Origin: Herbidospora yilanensis
Lineage (GTDB): Bacteria; Actinomycetota; Actinomycetes; Streptosporangiales; Streptosporangiaceae
Assembly (NCBI RefSeq): GCF_001570565.1
Contig: NZ_BBXE01000033.1
Location: 90,185-154,184, forward strand
Direction of reading: 5' to 3'
DNA: 64,000 nucleotides
Shown: one piece after another, positions 1-10,700 of the stretch
How positions within the stretch are numbered: the first letter of the stretch is position 1
Layout: each line of letters starts with the position of its first letter
Notes under the pieces: generated by a model
Told to the model about the DNA's origin: nothing
Seen by the model: the letters and a program-made list of their open reading frames with translations, nothing else
Database searches by the model: none
Made by a program: the position numbers and the translations under genes

Positions 1-405
1 TAGTCGAGCGCCCGGCGGTCGCACGGCCTGTAGTCGAGCCGCCCGTGGTCGAGCGGCCTGTGGTCGCGCGGCCTGTAGTCGCGCCGCCCGTGGTTGCCCG
101 GCCTGTAGTCGCACGGCCTGTAGTCGAGCCGCCCGTGGTCGAGCGGCCTGTGGTCGCGCGGCCTGTAGTCGCGCCGCCCGTGGTTGCCCGGCCTGTAGTC
201 GCACGGCCTGTAGTCGAGCCGCCCGTGGTCGAGCGGCCTGTGGTCGCGCGGCCTGTAGTCGCGCCGCCCGTGGTTGCCCGGCCTGTAGTCGCACGGCCTG
301 TAGTCGAGCGCCCGGTGGTCGCACGGCCGGTGGTCGCACGGCCTGTAGTCGAGCGTCCGGTGGTGGCACGTCCCGTGGTCGCACGGCCGGTGGTCGCACG
401 TGCTG
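1..405. repeat. 15-bp tandem repeat array (pentapeptide-coding) with three exact 90-bp higher-order copies
   Basis: The sequence is built from 15-bp units of the form GGCCTGTAGTCGCAC, which on the minus strand encode TTGR(A/S) or TTGG(A/S). A 90-bp block (six units) is repeated exactly three times at 31-120, 121-210 and 211-300. Less regular units continue to about 405. The array continues past the left edge. Such identity implies recent slippage or unequal exchange, or an assembly estimate of copy number. Confidence 0.95.
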
Positions 406-1396
406 TGGTGGTCCGTGAGGTGCCCGTTCGGGAGGTTCCGGTCGTGCGGCCCGGGGTGGTCCGGGGTGTGCCGGAAGAAGCGGCTCGGCGGGTCGTCGTG
501 GCGCCGGACCTGGTCGTCGTGCCGCGGGTCGGGGTGGTCGCGGCGGACCGGCGGGCGGCGCTGCGCGTCGCGCCCGTGGTGGCGCGGGCGACGCGGGGTC
601 TCGACGCGGTCGTGGTGGTGCGGCGCGCGGTGGTGCGGCGCGTGGTCGTGCGCGGCTGCGGGGCCATGGTCTCCTCGGCGGCCAGGGCCGCGCCGACGAT
701 GCCGGCCTCGTTCAGGAGCATGGCGGGGACGACCGGGGTGCGCAGGTCGACCATGGGCAGGTACTTGTCGCTCCTCTTGCTGATGCCGCCCCCGATGACC
801 ATCAGGCCGGGGCTGAAGAGCATTTCCATGTGGCGCAGGTACTGACCGATGCGCTTCGCATATTTCTGCCATGACATGTCGCGTTTGTCGCGGGCGGCGT
901 CGGACGCCCTCGACTCGGCTTCCTTACCCTTGAGTTCGAGATGGCCGAACTCGGTGTTGGGCACCAGCTTGCCGCCCACGAAGAGGGCGCTGCCGATGCC
1001 GGTGCCGATGGTGAGGACCAGGACGACGCCCTGGTTGTTCTTGCCCGCGCCGAAGGCCATCTCCGCCAGACCGGCGGCGTCGGCGTCGTTGATGACCATG
1101 ACGCTGTCGAGTTTTCTCCCGAACAGCTTGTTGGCGTTGACGCCGATCCACGACTTGTCGACGTTCGCGGCGGTCCGGATGACTCCGTCGACCACCACCC
1201 CCGGGAACGTGATGCCGACCGGACCGGTCCACTCGAAGTGGTCGACGAGTCTGGCCACGACCTCCGCGATCGCCTTCGGCGTGGCCGGCTGCGGGGTCGG
1301 AATTCGGTGGCGCTCCGCCGTGAGTTCGCCCGTTTTCGTGTCAACGGGCGCGCCCTTGATTCCGGAGCCGCCGATGTCGATGCCGAGAACGTTCAT
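1..1396 (-). CDS. ppgK: Polyphosphate glucokinase (ROK family) with long TTGR(A/S)-repeat C-terminal tail; 3' end off the window
   Basis: Translated from the minus strand, ATG at 1396; no stop is met before the window edge, so the C-terminus is missing. Residues 1-~245 read as a complete ROK-type polyphosphate glucokinase: N-terminal phosphate loop [13 protein letters not shown], the motif [20 protein letters not shown] and the C-terminal [10 protein letters not shown]. The family phosphorylates glucose using polyphosphate or ATP in the cytoplasm. The domain normally ends near residue 250-260. Here it runs on into a basic Thr/Arg/Ala-rich linker (~246-330) and then pentapeptides [10 protein letters not shown] and TTGGA to the edge. 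The tail is probably disordered and strongly cationic; binding to polyphosphate is my inference. Identity of the catalytic part is secure; the role and true end of the tail are unknown. Confidence 0.9.
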   Translation of the reverse strand, partial: MNVLGIDIGGSGIKGAPVDTKTGELTAERHRIPTPQPATPKAIAEVVARLVDHFEWTGPVGITFPGVVVDGVIRTAANVDKSWIGVNANKLFGRKLDSVMVINDADAAGLAEMAFGAGKNNQGVVLVLTIGTGIGSALFVGGKLVPNTEFGHLELKGKEAESRASDAARDKRDMSWQKYAKRIGQYLRHMEMLFSPGLMVIGGGISKRSDKYLPMVDLRTPVVPAMLLNEAGIVGAALAAEETMAPQPRTTTRRTTARRTTTTASRPRVARATTGATRSAARRSAATTPTRGTTTRSGATTTRRAASSGTPRTTPGRTTGTSRTGTSRTTTARATTGRATTGRATTGRSTTGRATTGRATTGRSTTGRATTGRATTGGATTGRATTGRSTTGGSTTGRATTGRATTGGATTGRATTGRSTTGGSTTGRATTGRATTGGATTGRATTGRSTTGGSTTGRATAGRST

Positions 1397-1425
1397 ACTC
1401 GGAGCGTTACCCGGAGGAATCACCC

Positions 1426-2058
1426 TCATTCCCCCATACCAGCGTCTCTAGCTCGGGCAACGGCCGCCGCGCGGTCGGTCACGCCGAGTTTCGTGAAGAT
1501 GTTGGAGACGTGATTCCTGACGGTTTTCTCGCTCAGTACGAGCTTTCTGGCGATGGCGTGGTTCGTCAGCCCGCGCGCGAGGAGGGCGAGCACCTCCGAT
1601 TCGCGTTCGGTCAATTCCGGGAACGGCCTTGACCTTTTCGATGGGTTCGAAAGCGCGGCCAGCACGCGTGTTCCGGCCCCGTGGCCGAACACGACCTGCC
1701 CGGCGGCGACCGCGGCGACCGAACGGGCGATCTCCTCGGGGGTGGCCTCCTTCAACAGGTAACCGCGCGCGCCGGCCCGGACCATGTCGTGGATGGTGGC
1801 GTCGTCGCCGAGCATCGTCAGGGCGAGCACCGCCACGCCGGGCAGCTCCGCCACGATGACGCGGGTCGCCTCGACCCCGCTCATCCCGGGCAGGTGCAGG
1901 TCCATCAGCACGACGTCGGGCCGGGTCTCGCGGGCTAACTCGACCGCGCGTTCGCCCGTCGCGGCGTGCCCGGCGACCTCCACGCCGTCGAGGTCGCCGA
2001 GCAGGGCGACCAGGCCGTCGGCGAACATCGGGTGGTCTTCGACGACGAGGACCTTCAT
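1426..2058 (-). CDS. NarL/LuxR-family response regulator
   Basis: A 210-aa two-domain regulator. The receiver domain (1-~120) has the acidic pocket VVEDHP and the phospho-acceptor Asp at about residue 53 in [12 protein letters not shown]. The LuxR helix-turn-helix (~143-205) carries [22 protein letters not shown] and [18 protein letters not shown]. The start is ATG 2058 because GGAGGA lies just upstream; the in-frame ATG at 2070 lacks such a site. It overlaps the upstream kinase stop by ATGA, so the pair is cotranscribed and translationally coupled. It should bind DNA when phosphorylated by that kinase; targets are unknown. Confidence 0.93.
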   Translation of the reverse strand: MKVLVVEDHPMFADGLVALLGDLDGVEVAGHAATGERAVELARETRPDVVLMDLHLPGMSGVEATRVIVAELPGVAVLALTMLGDDATIHDMVRAGARGYLLKEATPEEIARSVAAVAAGQVVFGHGAGTRVLAALSNPSKRSRPFPELTERESEVLALLARGLTNHAIARKLVLSEKTVRNHVSNIFTKLGVTDRAAAVARARDAGMGE

Positions 2059-4025
2059 GGCTCCTCCCATGGCTCCTCCAGGGGCAGGACGACGCGGACG
2101 GACGTGCCGCCGCCGGGCTCGGTGACCAGGTCGAACGTGCCGCCGAGGTCGGTGGCGCGGCGGCGCATCGACGACAGTCCGACCCCGGGCCGCAGCGGCT
2201 CGGGCAGCCCGGAGCCGTCGTCGTCGACCCGGAGTCGCAAGCCACCTTCGCAGACGTCCAGGTCGATGGCGCAGCATGACGCGCCCGAATGGCGGGCGGC
2301 GTTGTTCAGCGCCTCCGCCGCGATCCGGTAGACGGCCAGTTCGACGGGCGCGGGCAGCACGGGCGGCGTGCTCCCGGCCCGCACGACCACCGCCAGGCCG
2401 CCGGCGAAGTTGCCGGCCAGTTCCTCCAGCGCGCCGGTCAGCCCGAGGTCGTCGAGGGGCGGCGGGCGCAGGTCGTTGACGATCGCCCGGACGTTCACCA
2501 CGGTCGCCCTGATCTGGGTCGCCAGCCCGGCCAGCAGTTCCGCCGCCTCCGGGGCCTGGCGGCGGGCCCGGTCGGCCTGGAACGCCAGCGCGGCCAGGGT
2601 GGGGCCGACGCCGTCGTGGAGTTCGTGCATGAGGCGGGCGCGCTCCTCCTCGCGGGCCGCCAGCAGCCGCCGGTGCGACCGTTCGAGGTCGGCGGCCAGG
2701 CGGTGGGCCCGCACGGTCACCGCGATGTGCGGGGCGAGCTCGGTCAGCACCGTCCGGTCGCGGCGGCGCAGCGGCTCGCCGACGACGAGCGTGCCGGTCT
2801 CCGCGCCCCGGTGCCGCAGCGGGACACGTTCGAGGGGGCCGCCGGGCTCGCCCCACGCCGCGACGACCTCCCCGGCCTCCTCGACGGCGACGTACCGGAC
2901 GCGCAGTGCCCGCCCGAGCGACTCGGTGACCTGTTCGAGCAGCTCGGAGGGGTGCCCGGCGCCCGCGAGCCGGTCACCGAGCCGGCGCAGCGCGGCCACC
3001 GGGTCGTCGCGCTCGCCGAAGACCACCTGGTTGGCCCGCCGGTGGATCCTCGTGTACGCCGGATGCGCCAGCACCGCCGCCGCGGCCAGGGCCAGCGGCG
3101 AGAGGTTGCCGAGCAGGAGGGCGCCGGCGGCGTACACGACGACGAGCGTCACGACGAGGGCGGCGACGGTGAGAGTGCGGGCGAGCAGCAGGTCGATGTC
3201 CCACAGCCGGTGCCGCAGCACCGCGACGGCGAGCGCCACCGGCAGCGGGACGGGCGCCAGCACGATCAGCGCGGGGCTGTCCAGCACGGGCGGCGCGGCC
3301 GCCGCGACGACCGCGAGCGTGAGCAGACCACCCGCCAGCACCCACTGCACCTGCCGCCTGACCTCTCCCGACGCGCGGCGGTAGCGCCAGGCGAGCGACC
3401 CGATCGCGGCCACGGCGGCGGCCAGCCCGAGGATCTGCCCGGCCGCCTGGAGGGGCGGCGCGAGTTGCTGGAACGGCGGCACCACCCCGGTGTAGCCGGG
3501 CGGGAACAGGTGCGGCACGTCGACGTCCTCGGCCGGGGTCAGCGCCCAGCCGGCCGAGCCGGTGACCATCGCCGCCACGGCCAGCGCCGCCACCGGCCAC
3601 CAGCGGCGCGACGGCAGCCGCCCGTCGGGCAGGAACAGCGGGAACAACGTCGGCACGGCCAGGTAGGGCGGCACCCACAACCAGTCGGACACCCACATGA
3701 GCTCGTCGTCGAACGGCAACGGCCGGTCGTTGATCCCGACCAGCCCGTAGGCCCCGGCGGCCAGCGAGAACCCCTGCGCGAACCCGACCGCCAGCAGCAA
3801 CCACCCGACCCGCAACTCCGGCCTGCGGGTGACCACGAACGCCCCCGGCACCCCGAACGCGACCGCCGCGACCGCCCGGAACGCGTCGAACCGCTCGACG
3901 AACCCCGCCACCCCCAGCTCCCGCAGCCTGGGTTCGACGGCGAGCGCCCCCGCGACGAACAGGAGGATCACCCCGGCGACCGCGAACCCGGAATCGCCGA
4001 GAATCCGGCTGTTCATGCGGTTCAT
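2055..4025 (-). CDS. DesK/NarX-type membrane sensor histidine kinase
   Basis: A 656-aa sensor kinase. The N-terminal half (~1-330) is a run of hydrophobic segments predicting about eight membrane helices. A GAF-like region follows (~340-450), then a HisKA_3 dimerisation domain with the phospho-acceptor His near residue 470 in ELHDGVGPTLAAL and the VNDLRPPPLDDLGL segment typical of the family. The HATPase domain has the N box LNNAARHSGA and the G box DDDGSGLPE. The stop overlaps the start of the response regulator by four bases. The membrane-embedded sensor suggests an envelope or small hydrophobic signal, but the ligand cannot be read from sequence. Confidence 0.92.
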   Translation of the reverse strand: MNRMNSRILGDSGFAVAGVILLFVAGALAVEPRLRELGVAGFVERFDAFRAVAAVAFGVPGAFVVTRRPELRVGWLLLAVGFAQGFSLAAGAYGLVGINDRPLPFDDELMWVSDWLWVPPYLAVPTLFPLFLPDGRLPSRRWWPVAALAVAAMVTGSAGWALTPAEDVDVPHLFPPGYTGVVPPFQQLAPPLQAAGQILGLAAAVAAIGSLAWRYRRASGEVRRQVQWVLAGGLLTLAVVAAAAPPVLDSPALIVLAPVPLPVALAVAVLRHRLWDIDLLLARTLTVAALVVTLVVVYAAGALLLGNLSPLALAAAAVLAHPAYTRIHRRANQVVFGERDDPVAALRRLGDRLAGAGHPSELLEQVTESLGRALRVRYVAVEEAGEVVAAWGEPGGPLERVPLRHRGAETGTLVVGEPLRRRDRTVLTELAPHIAVTVRAHRLAADLERSHRRLLAAREEERARLMHELHDGVGPTLAALAFQADRARRQAPEAAELLAGLATQIRATVVNVRAIVNDLRPPPLDDLGLTGALEELAGNFAGGLAVVVRAGSTPPVLPAPVELAVYRIAAEALNNAARHSGASCCAIDLDVCEGGLRLRVDDDGSGLPEPLRPGVGLSSMRRRATDLGGTFDLVTEPGGGTSVRVVLPLEEPWEEP

Positions 4026-4192
4026 TCGGCTTATCGTCGCATTCAGGACGTCCCGGCGTCATGGGACGAGAAGTCCCGGGTCAGACGTGATCAGGAGCTC
4101 ATGCGCCCGCCGCGCGGCACGCCTCAGGCTGGGCCCATGACCACCAGACCCCTCTCCGGCAGATCACCGGCCCCCTCGTTCGGGCAGGGGGC

Positions 4193-4750
4193 ATGACGTC
4201 GTCCTCCGAGAAGCTCACCCCCTTCGCCGTGGCGGGGGCGGTGAGTGCGTTCGGGTGGTTCGGCCTGGGAGCCGAGTCGATCGCCCGGCCCGAGCCGGCG
4301 GACTTCCGCGACGCCCTGGTCCTAGTGCCGTGGACACTGCTGACGGTGACGCTGCTGGGGGTGCACCTGGCGCAGCGCCACCGGACGGGGCGCGCCGGGA
4401 TCGCCGGGCTCGCCCTGATCGTGACGGGGGCGGCGGTCGCGATCACCGGGAACGTGGGGCTGGTGCTCGGCACCGAGACGCTGACGTTCCTGTCGTTTCC
4501 GGTCGGCCCGCTGGTGTTCTGCGCCGGGCTGGCGGTGTTCGGCGTCGCCACCTGGCGGGCGGGGGTCTTCCCCCGGTGGACGGCGGCGCTGATCGCGACG
4601 AGCCAGGTCATGACGACGGCGGCGGGGGTGACGCTGTCGGTTTGGGCGCCGCTGAACGCGCACGGGAGTTACTCGGGCGTGTTGTGGCACGGGGTGACCA
4701 TGCTCGCCGTGGCCGTGCGCCTGAGGCGGGTGCGGCCGGCCACGTCATGA
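4193..4750 (+). CDS. Small polytopic membrane protein of unknown function
   Basis: A 185-aa protein made almost entirely of hydrophobic segments, about five or six helices (for example around residues 12-30, 42-60, 70-92, 97-118, 128-150 and 158-175), ending in a short basic tail RLRRVRPATS. AGGGGG stands just before ATG 4193. I recognise no catalytic motif and cannot name a family. It is divergent from the two-component pair upstream; the 167-bp gap between them should hold promoters for both. Confidence 0.75.
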   Translation: MTSSSEKLTPFAVAGAVSAFGWFGLGAESIARPEPADFRDALVLVPWTLLTVTLLGVHLAQRHRTGRAGIAGLALIVTGAAVAITGNVGLVLGTETLTFLSFPVGPLVFCAGLAVFGVATWRAGVFPRWTAALIATSQVMTTAAGVTLSVWAPLNAHGSYSGVLWHGVTMLAVAVRLRRVRPATS

Positions 4751-4863
4751 GATGTCCGAACGAATTGCCTTTCACTAAATAATGCACGACGTAACGATCA
4801 GGCCCTCCGTTCGCGAAGATCTGGGATAGAACCAGCGCAGTCACCCCAACCAGAGGAGCGATC
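4751..4863. other. AT-richer leader of the NACHT gene
   Basis: This 113-bp gap is visibly richer in A/T than the flanks. It ends with GAGGAG about five bases before the TTG at 4864, a good ribosome binding site. It probably holds the promoter of the NACHT gene; no clear -35/-10 pair was identified. Confidence 0.5.
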
Positions 4864-7703
4864 TTGGAGCAGGCGTCGCTTGAAGCTCTACTCCCCTACG
4901 GCGGCGGATTGCTGGCCCTGTTCGTTCTGTTGTGGGTGGTGGACAAGTTCACCGGCGGCATCGTCGAGGAACTGGGAAAACAGCTTCTCGGACGTTTCCA
5001 GTCCAACCGTCAGCAAGACGTTCTGAAGCCCAAGGCGCTGAGGGCCTACACCGCGGCCGTGCACAAGAATCACAGCAGCCACACGTTGGGATTTCGTCGC
5101 GACGATGCCCCGATCATGGTGGAGAAGGTGTATGTGCCGGCCCGCTACGAAGCCGACGGAGTCACGGCAAATGGCAGTTCACCCCGAGACAACTCGAGAG
5201 CGCTCTGGCCGACGGGCGGCTGCGTCTCTATTTCGACGGCCTCGACGAAATCCTGCAGGCCCACTACAACGCGGCGCTCTCGGATATCAAGAACCTGGCC
5301 AGGCAGCATCACAACTGCCCGATCTTCGTCACCTGCAGAGACGAGGTGTACGACGGCGAGCTGGCGGCCGAGTTCGGGCCCCCCATAGCCGTGGTCGAAC
5401 TCGACGACGAGGCGCTGCGGCTGCTCTTGCGGCATCTCCTCGAAAGCGACCTGAGCGTCGAGGCGCTCTTCAGATCCCTGCAGGGCAACCGGCCCGTCCT
5501 GACGCTCGCCCGCAGCCCGATGCTACTGACCATGATCGCCTATCTCTATGTCGAAGGAGTGTTCGGTGGGCGAGGAGAGCTCATGCCTCGTTCCCGTTGG
5601 GAGTTCTACGAACAGGCGATCGCCTACCTGCTCCGCCGCGACGAGGCCAGAGGGCTCGGCGAGATCACCCGGCACGGTCCCGCGGTCAAGCTCGCGATCC
5701 TGCGAAAAGTCGCGCTGTTGCTGATGGACCGGCACTCCTCCGACGATTCGAATGACCGCCGCGTGATAACCCATCTGGAGCTTCTCCGAGTGATCCGGAG
5801 CGAGGGCGAACACTTCAACCTCGACTCCGGCCAGGCCGACGACCTGATTCGCGAGATCGTGGAGCGGAGTCGCCTCCTCATCCGCCTGGAGGGGAAGAAC
5901 GACACCTACGGATTCCGGCACCTGACGCTGCAGGAGTATCTCGTCGCGCTGGAACTGCGTACGGACTGGCATGGGCTGCTCGGTCGCTATTCTCGCCATC
6001 CGGAGGTTTGGCACGAAGTGGTCCGGCTGTGGTGCGGACTCTCTTCGGACGACTCCACCCCCCTTCTCCGGAGAATCTACGAACTCGACGGCGGAGACGG
6101 AAAACTGCTGATCCTTCGCTGCCTGGCCGAGGCCACTCGCATCGACAGCGTGTTCTCCGGCGAGGTGATCGACCACTATGTCGGCAGGCTGGAGTCGAAC
6201 ACCAAGCTTTCCGAACCGACCATCCGCGCGCTCGGCGCTCTGGGAAGCGCCAGTGGGCCGCGTGGCGACCGTCTGATGAACCACCTGCTGGCGGCGGCGT
6301 CGAGAAATCCGTCCGCGGTCAGAAGGAATTCCATGTCGAGGCGCCAGACGTTCAGGGTGCTCGCCGCCACGGGTCGTGCCGACGCGGTCGACGCTCTGAT
6401 CAGCCTGACCCCGACGGAATCGGCCGCCCGGGCCGAACTGAGGTCAATGGGGGATCTGGCGATTCCGGCCCTGGCCAGAGCGGCTCGCGACGGCAGCGTG
6501 TGGGCGATCGACGACATCGGCCGGATCGGAACGCCAGCCGCGGCCGAGGCCCTGGTCCCGTTGCTCACAGCCGGTCCTGGCACGCCGGAATCCACCTGCG
6601 CGCCCGCCGCCTGGTGGATGGCGGCGCTGCTGAACAGCGACGACGTCCTGGCCACGTTGAACAGGGACCAGAAGAACAAGGAAGTGATCTCCGGTGATCG
6701 CATCGACTGGATCACGGAGCCCTTCGACGGCGAATGGTCGCCTCACCTGAGATCGATCATCGGCCGGACGGCCTGGCTCATCAGAGAGAACCTCGACGGG
6801 GGCGTGCCGGACACATTGCCTCCCCTGAGCCCGCTGATAGTTCTTCCATTGCACGTGGAATTGCAGCCGAAGGTCACGACGCGACTGTTCACCGTCGATT
6901 CCGAACTGAAGGAACTGACCCGGAAAATCGCCGCCGAAGATCCGGCCCTACCGTCTCTGCCCCACATCATCGCCTCGGCTTCGGACGTCTACAGGCTGAT
7001 CGACGACATCGGTCTGGCCGCCAAAGCCGGGTCGATCGAGAGCAGCACGGCCCAGCTCGCCGACACGCTCACCACAGAAGTACTCCGGAGGGCGTTCCGC
7101 GATTCACGACCCACGCGATATGACCAACTGCTGAGCACGCTGGACTCCCCGGTCAGGTGGGGTCTCGTGGCCGGCCTCGGGATCAGGGAATGCCGCCGCG
7201 ACGACTGGGAGAACCTCGCGCAGCCCGCGCCGAGGCCGCGTTTCCTCGGCATGCTCACCAAAACCGTCTGGACGGGAATCGGACTGGTCCTTTCGGTTTC
7301 GGGCGGAGTTCAGCTGATCAACACGGTCAGAGGGGTGGACGCCTGGGGACCCTCCTGGCTGGCGATTATTGCGGTCATCGCCGTCGCGGCAGCCGTCATA
7401 TCATTGCCCGTCGGCCTGGCGATGGAGCCGGAAACCATCGAGAGCGACACGGCCTGGGGAATCTTCGCACTCTCCGTGATACCCGGCGCACCGATATTGG
7501 CCGGCAACGGTTTCGCGGCCACGCAGGGTTTCCTGCGTCAGCATGTCGGCCCCTGGAACTGGGCGATCATAATAGCCGTGCTCATCGCCGCCAGCTGGCT
7601 CTTCGGCGTTTACATGGCACGGGTGGAGCGATTCGAGAATCCATTCCGGAACCTGTTGTACAAATACGCGCCGCAGTTGCTCCCCACCCGGAACGCCGGT
7701 TGA
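4864..7703 (+). pseudogene. NACHT-type STAND NTPase with HEAT-like repeats and membrane helices; internal deletion and frameshift remove the P-loop
   Basis: The gene starts at TTG 4864 with a good ribosome site. The first frame reads an N-terminal membrane helix (YGGGLLALFVLLWVV) and a typical pre-NACHT region ending VEKVYVPARYEADG. From about 5165-5172 the protein continues in another frame as QFTPRQLESALADGRLRLYF, running directly into the Walker B motif DGLDEI, the NACHT sensor and winged-helix regions, a HEAT-like helical region (~300-640 of the second frame) and four C-terminal membrane helices. Only about 30 residues separate the pre-NACHT segment from Walker B, where intact relatives have roughly 90-110, so the segment with Walker A is missing. 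Base composition is less GC-rich than the neighbours, suggesting transfer. STAND NACHT proteins often serve in phage defence or signalling. An assembly error is the alternative. Confidence 0.8.
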
Positions 7704-7716
7704 CGGCCGTCCCGCG

Positions 7717-7746
7717 GGTTCGCCCGGCCCCGGAACCGGGCGAACC
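7717..7746. terminator. Hairpin between convergent genes
   Basis: Perfect 11-bp arms GGTTCGCCCGG (7717-7727) and CCGGGCGAACC (7736-7746) with an 8-base loop lie between the converging NACHT and glycanase genes. There is no T tract, which is common for actinomycete terminators. It could serve both strands. Confidence 0.7.
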
Positions 7747-7761
7747 TGCCACACAGGGTGA

Positions 7762-10700
7762 TTACACGTAGACGCCGAACTCCCAGAGCGAATAGCCCCA
7801 CGGCGTGCCGCGTTGGGTCATCTCCACCCGCACGTACCGGGCGGTCGCCGTCAGGTTCAGGCTGTCGAAGCCGCCGTCGCCCGACGTCGTCGCGTAGGAC
7901 TCGGTCCACGTCGTCCCGTTGGTGCTGGTCAGGACGCGGTAGGACTTGCCGTAGGCGCCCTCCCAGGCGAGTTGCACGTGCTTCACCGCCTGGTTGGAGC
8001 CCAGGTCGACCTGGATCCACTGCGGGTCGGCCCACTCGCTGGCCCAGCGGGAGGTGTAGCTGCCGTCGGTGGCCCGGGCGGCGTTGAAGGGGCCGCCGTC
8101 GCCGGTCGCCTGGAAGGTCGAGGCCGTCGTGGTCTTGCCGGCCGCCACGTTGACGCCGGGGGCGACGGGCGGCACGACGCGGAACGACTTCGTCTCGATG
8201 CCGACGTTGCCGTGGCCGTCGTAGGCGTACACGTACACCTTCCAGACGCCCATGGCCTGCGGCGCGGTCACGGAGAAGCGGCCCGGCGAGGTCTCGGTGA
8301 ACCTCACGTGGTCGAAGCCGCGGTTCCCGTTGACGTGCTTGTTGGAGAACATCAGGTTGTAGCGGATCAGGTCGCCGTTCGGGTCGGTGGTGCCGGTCTC
8401 CACGACGAACTGCGAGCCCGCGGGGACGGCCGTCTGGTTCTGGACCGTCATGGAGTTGATCTCCGGCGGGGTGTTGGCCGAGGCCGTGCCCGTGTACGCC
8501 CGCTTCAGCGAGTGGTAGCCGTGCCGTCGCCAGCCGCCCGTGAGGGTGTTGAGCCACACGCCGCCGAAGTCGTTCTCCAGGCCGTAGTGGAACTGGGTGG
8601 CGCCCAGCGCCACGCCGGTGTGGTTGTGGATGGCGTTGTAGCTGGCGGTGTACATGTCGCGCTTCTGCAGGTCGGTCGGCTCGGTCGGCACCCCGTTGAC
8701 GTCGTCGGGGACCTCCCACTCGCCGTCGGGCCCGGCCTCGGTGACGATGTAGGGCTTGGTGTAGCCGCCGTTGATCCAGTCGGTGCGGACCGTGTGGATC
8801 GCGCCGTAGGAGTTGACCGCCAGCAGGTCGAGGGCCGGCGAGTGAGCCCGGTAGTAGGTCCAGGCGAAGGTGTAGGCGTCGGTCGAGGTCACCGGGTGGT
8901 TCGGGTCGGCCGCCTTGATGGCGACCGCGACCTCGTTGACGAACTGGGCGTAGGCGACGCGCCGGGCCTCGACCGTCGCGGCCGGCAGGCCGTGGTCCTG
9001 CATCGTCAGGATGACCTCGTTGCCGACGTCCCACATCAGCACGCCCTGGCGGCCCTTCAGCGTGTTGACCCGGGCCACGATCTCGGCCTTCACGGCGGTC
9101 TTGTACGCCGTGTCGTTCACGTAGTCGGCGCCCTGGTTCAGCCAGTGGCCGACGATCACCTTGATGCCGTGCTGGGCGGCCTTGTCGAGCAGCGCCGGGG
9201 TGGCGTCGTCGACGCCCCAGATGCGGATCGTGTTGACGCCCATGTTCTTCAGGTCGCGCAGGTAGCCGTCGCCGGCGCTCTGCGGCGGGCCGTACGTGAG
9301 GCCCTTGACCTCCCAGGGCTGGCCGTTCACCTGGAGCTGCCAGTTGCCCTGGGTGCCCGTCACCCGCACGACCGACGGCCCGGCCGGAGTCGGGGGGTCG
9401 GTCATCGCGGCCGGGGTGGCGCCGGTCTGGCGGGCGACCTGCACCCAGTCGACGCTCAGCACGCCCCCCGGCGTGGTCGCGGCCGTCGGGGTGGTCTGAC
9501 CGGCCAGCGCGTTCGGCAGCGAGCCGCCGATGGCCAGGTCGAAGCGCAGGTAGAAGCCATGGTGGATGGCCGCCTGCCAGGCCGCCACGCCGACCTGGGA
9601 CTCCCTGACGACCCAGGTCTGCCGGCCGTCGAGGTAGAAGCGGATCTCCTCGTCGGTCTTGGTGCGGTCGATGACCTGCGTGTACTCGTGGTAGCCGGTC
9701 TGGCAGCCGGTGCACGACGCGAAACCGCTGGTCCTTCCGTCGTACTCGTTGCAGACGCCGCCGGGCGCGGTGCCGCAGTGGAGGGTCTGGGCGAGCTGGT
9801 TGCGGCCGTTGACGTTGGTCATGATGTCGGTCTCGCCGACGCCGGGCCAGTTGGTGTAGTCGCCTCGGTAGGCGGCTCCCGTGGCGCGGAAGCCGGGCCA
9901 GTAGCCGAGGGCGTTGGCGACGTCGGGCTGCTTGAGGCGGGCGCTGAACCGGAGCATCTGGCCGGGCTGGGGGGCGAAGTCGGTGCGCTGGGTCTCGACG
10001 CGGCCGGAGGTCCAGTTGCCGGCGCCGTCCCGCAGCGCCTTGATCTCCAGGAAGCCCTGGCCGTTCAGCGACACGTTGGCGGTGGAGGCGCTCATGGTCT
10101 CGACCTCGCCGGTGCCCCAGTTGGCGGCGCCGCCGGGATAGGAGGTGCCGGTGCGCAGCAGCCAGTTCGCGGCGCTCGGGGAGGTGCCGGCGCCGCCGGT
10201 GAAGTCGTCACGCCAGACCTCGGTCCAGTCTCCCGGCTGCTCCGGTTCCTGAGTGCCTCCGTCGCCCGAGTAGACCGCCATCTCCCACAGGCTGTAGCCC
10301 CAGCCCGAGTTGCGGGCGGTGCCGTGCATGCGGATGTAGCGGCCGGTCCCGCTCACGTCGATCGTCTGGGTGCCGCCGGCGCCCGTCGTGGTGCTGTGCA
10401 GGTCGGTCCAGGTCGTGCCATTGAGGCTCGATTGGATCTTGTACGCGGTCGCGTACGCCCCCTCCCAGGTCAGCACCACCTTGCAGACCGGCAGGGCCGA
10501 GCCCAGGTCGACCTGCACCCACTGCGGGTCGCTGTAGGCGCTGGACCACCGGGTGGTCGCCGAGCCGTCGAAGGCGGCGCTCGCCGGGGTGCCGGCGTTC
10601 TCGACGCTGGAGGCCGTCGCGGTCTTCCCCTGGGCGACGTTGGCGGTCCCGCACGTGCCTCCGGGGTCGCCGGTGCCGCCGCCCGGCCCGAAGACCTGGA

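Noticed and set aside
45..845. Plus-strand ORF encoding repeated [13 protein letters not shown] sequence
   Set aside because: It is the reverse frame of the polyphosphate glucokinase tail repeats; the minus-strand frame is continuous with a recognised enzyme.
4932..5160. GTGKTAS in the third frame, resembling a P-loop, near the NACHT gene start
   Set aside because: It is out of frame with the recognisable N-terminal helix and pre-NACHT region and lies before them in the domain order; a chance match.
5185..5205. GAGAGCGCTCT inside the NACHT gene, like the LacI-type operator
   Set aside because: It lacks the outer TGG/CCA positions and lies within coding sequence far from a start codon.
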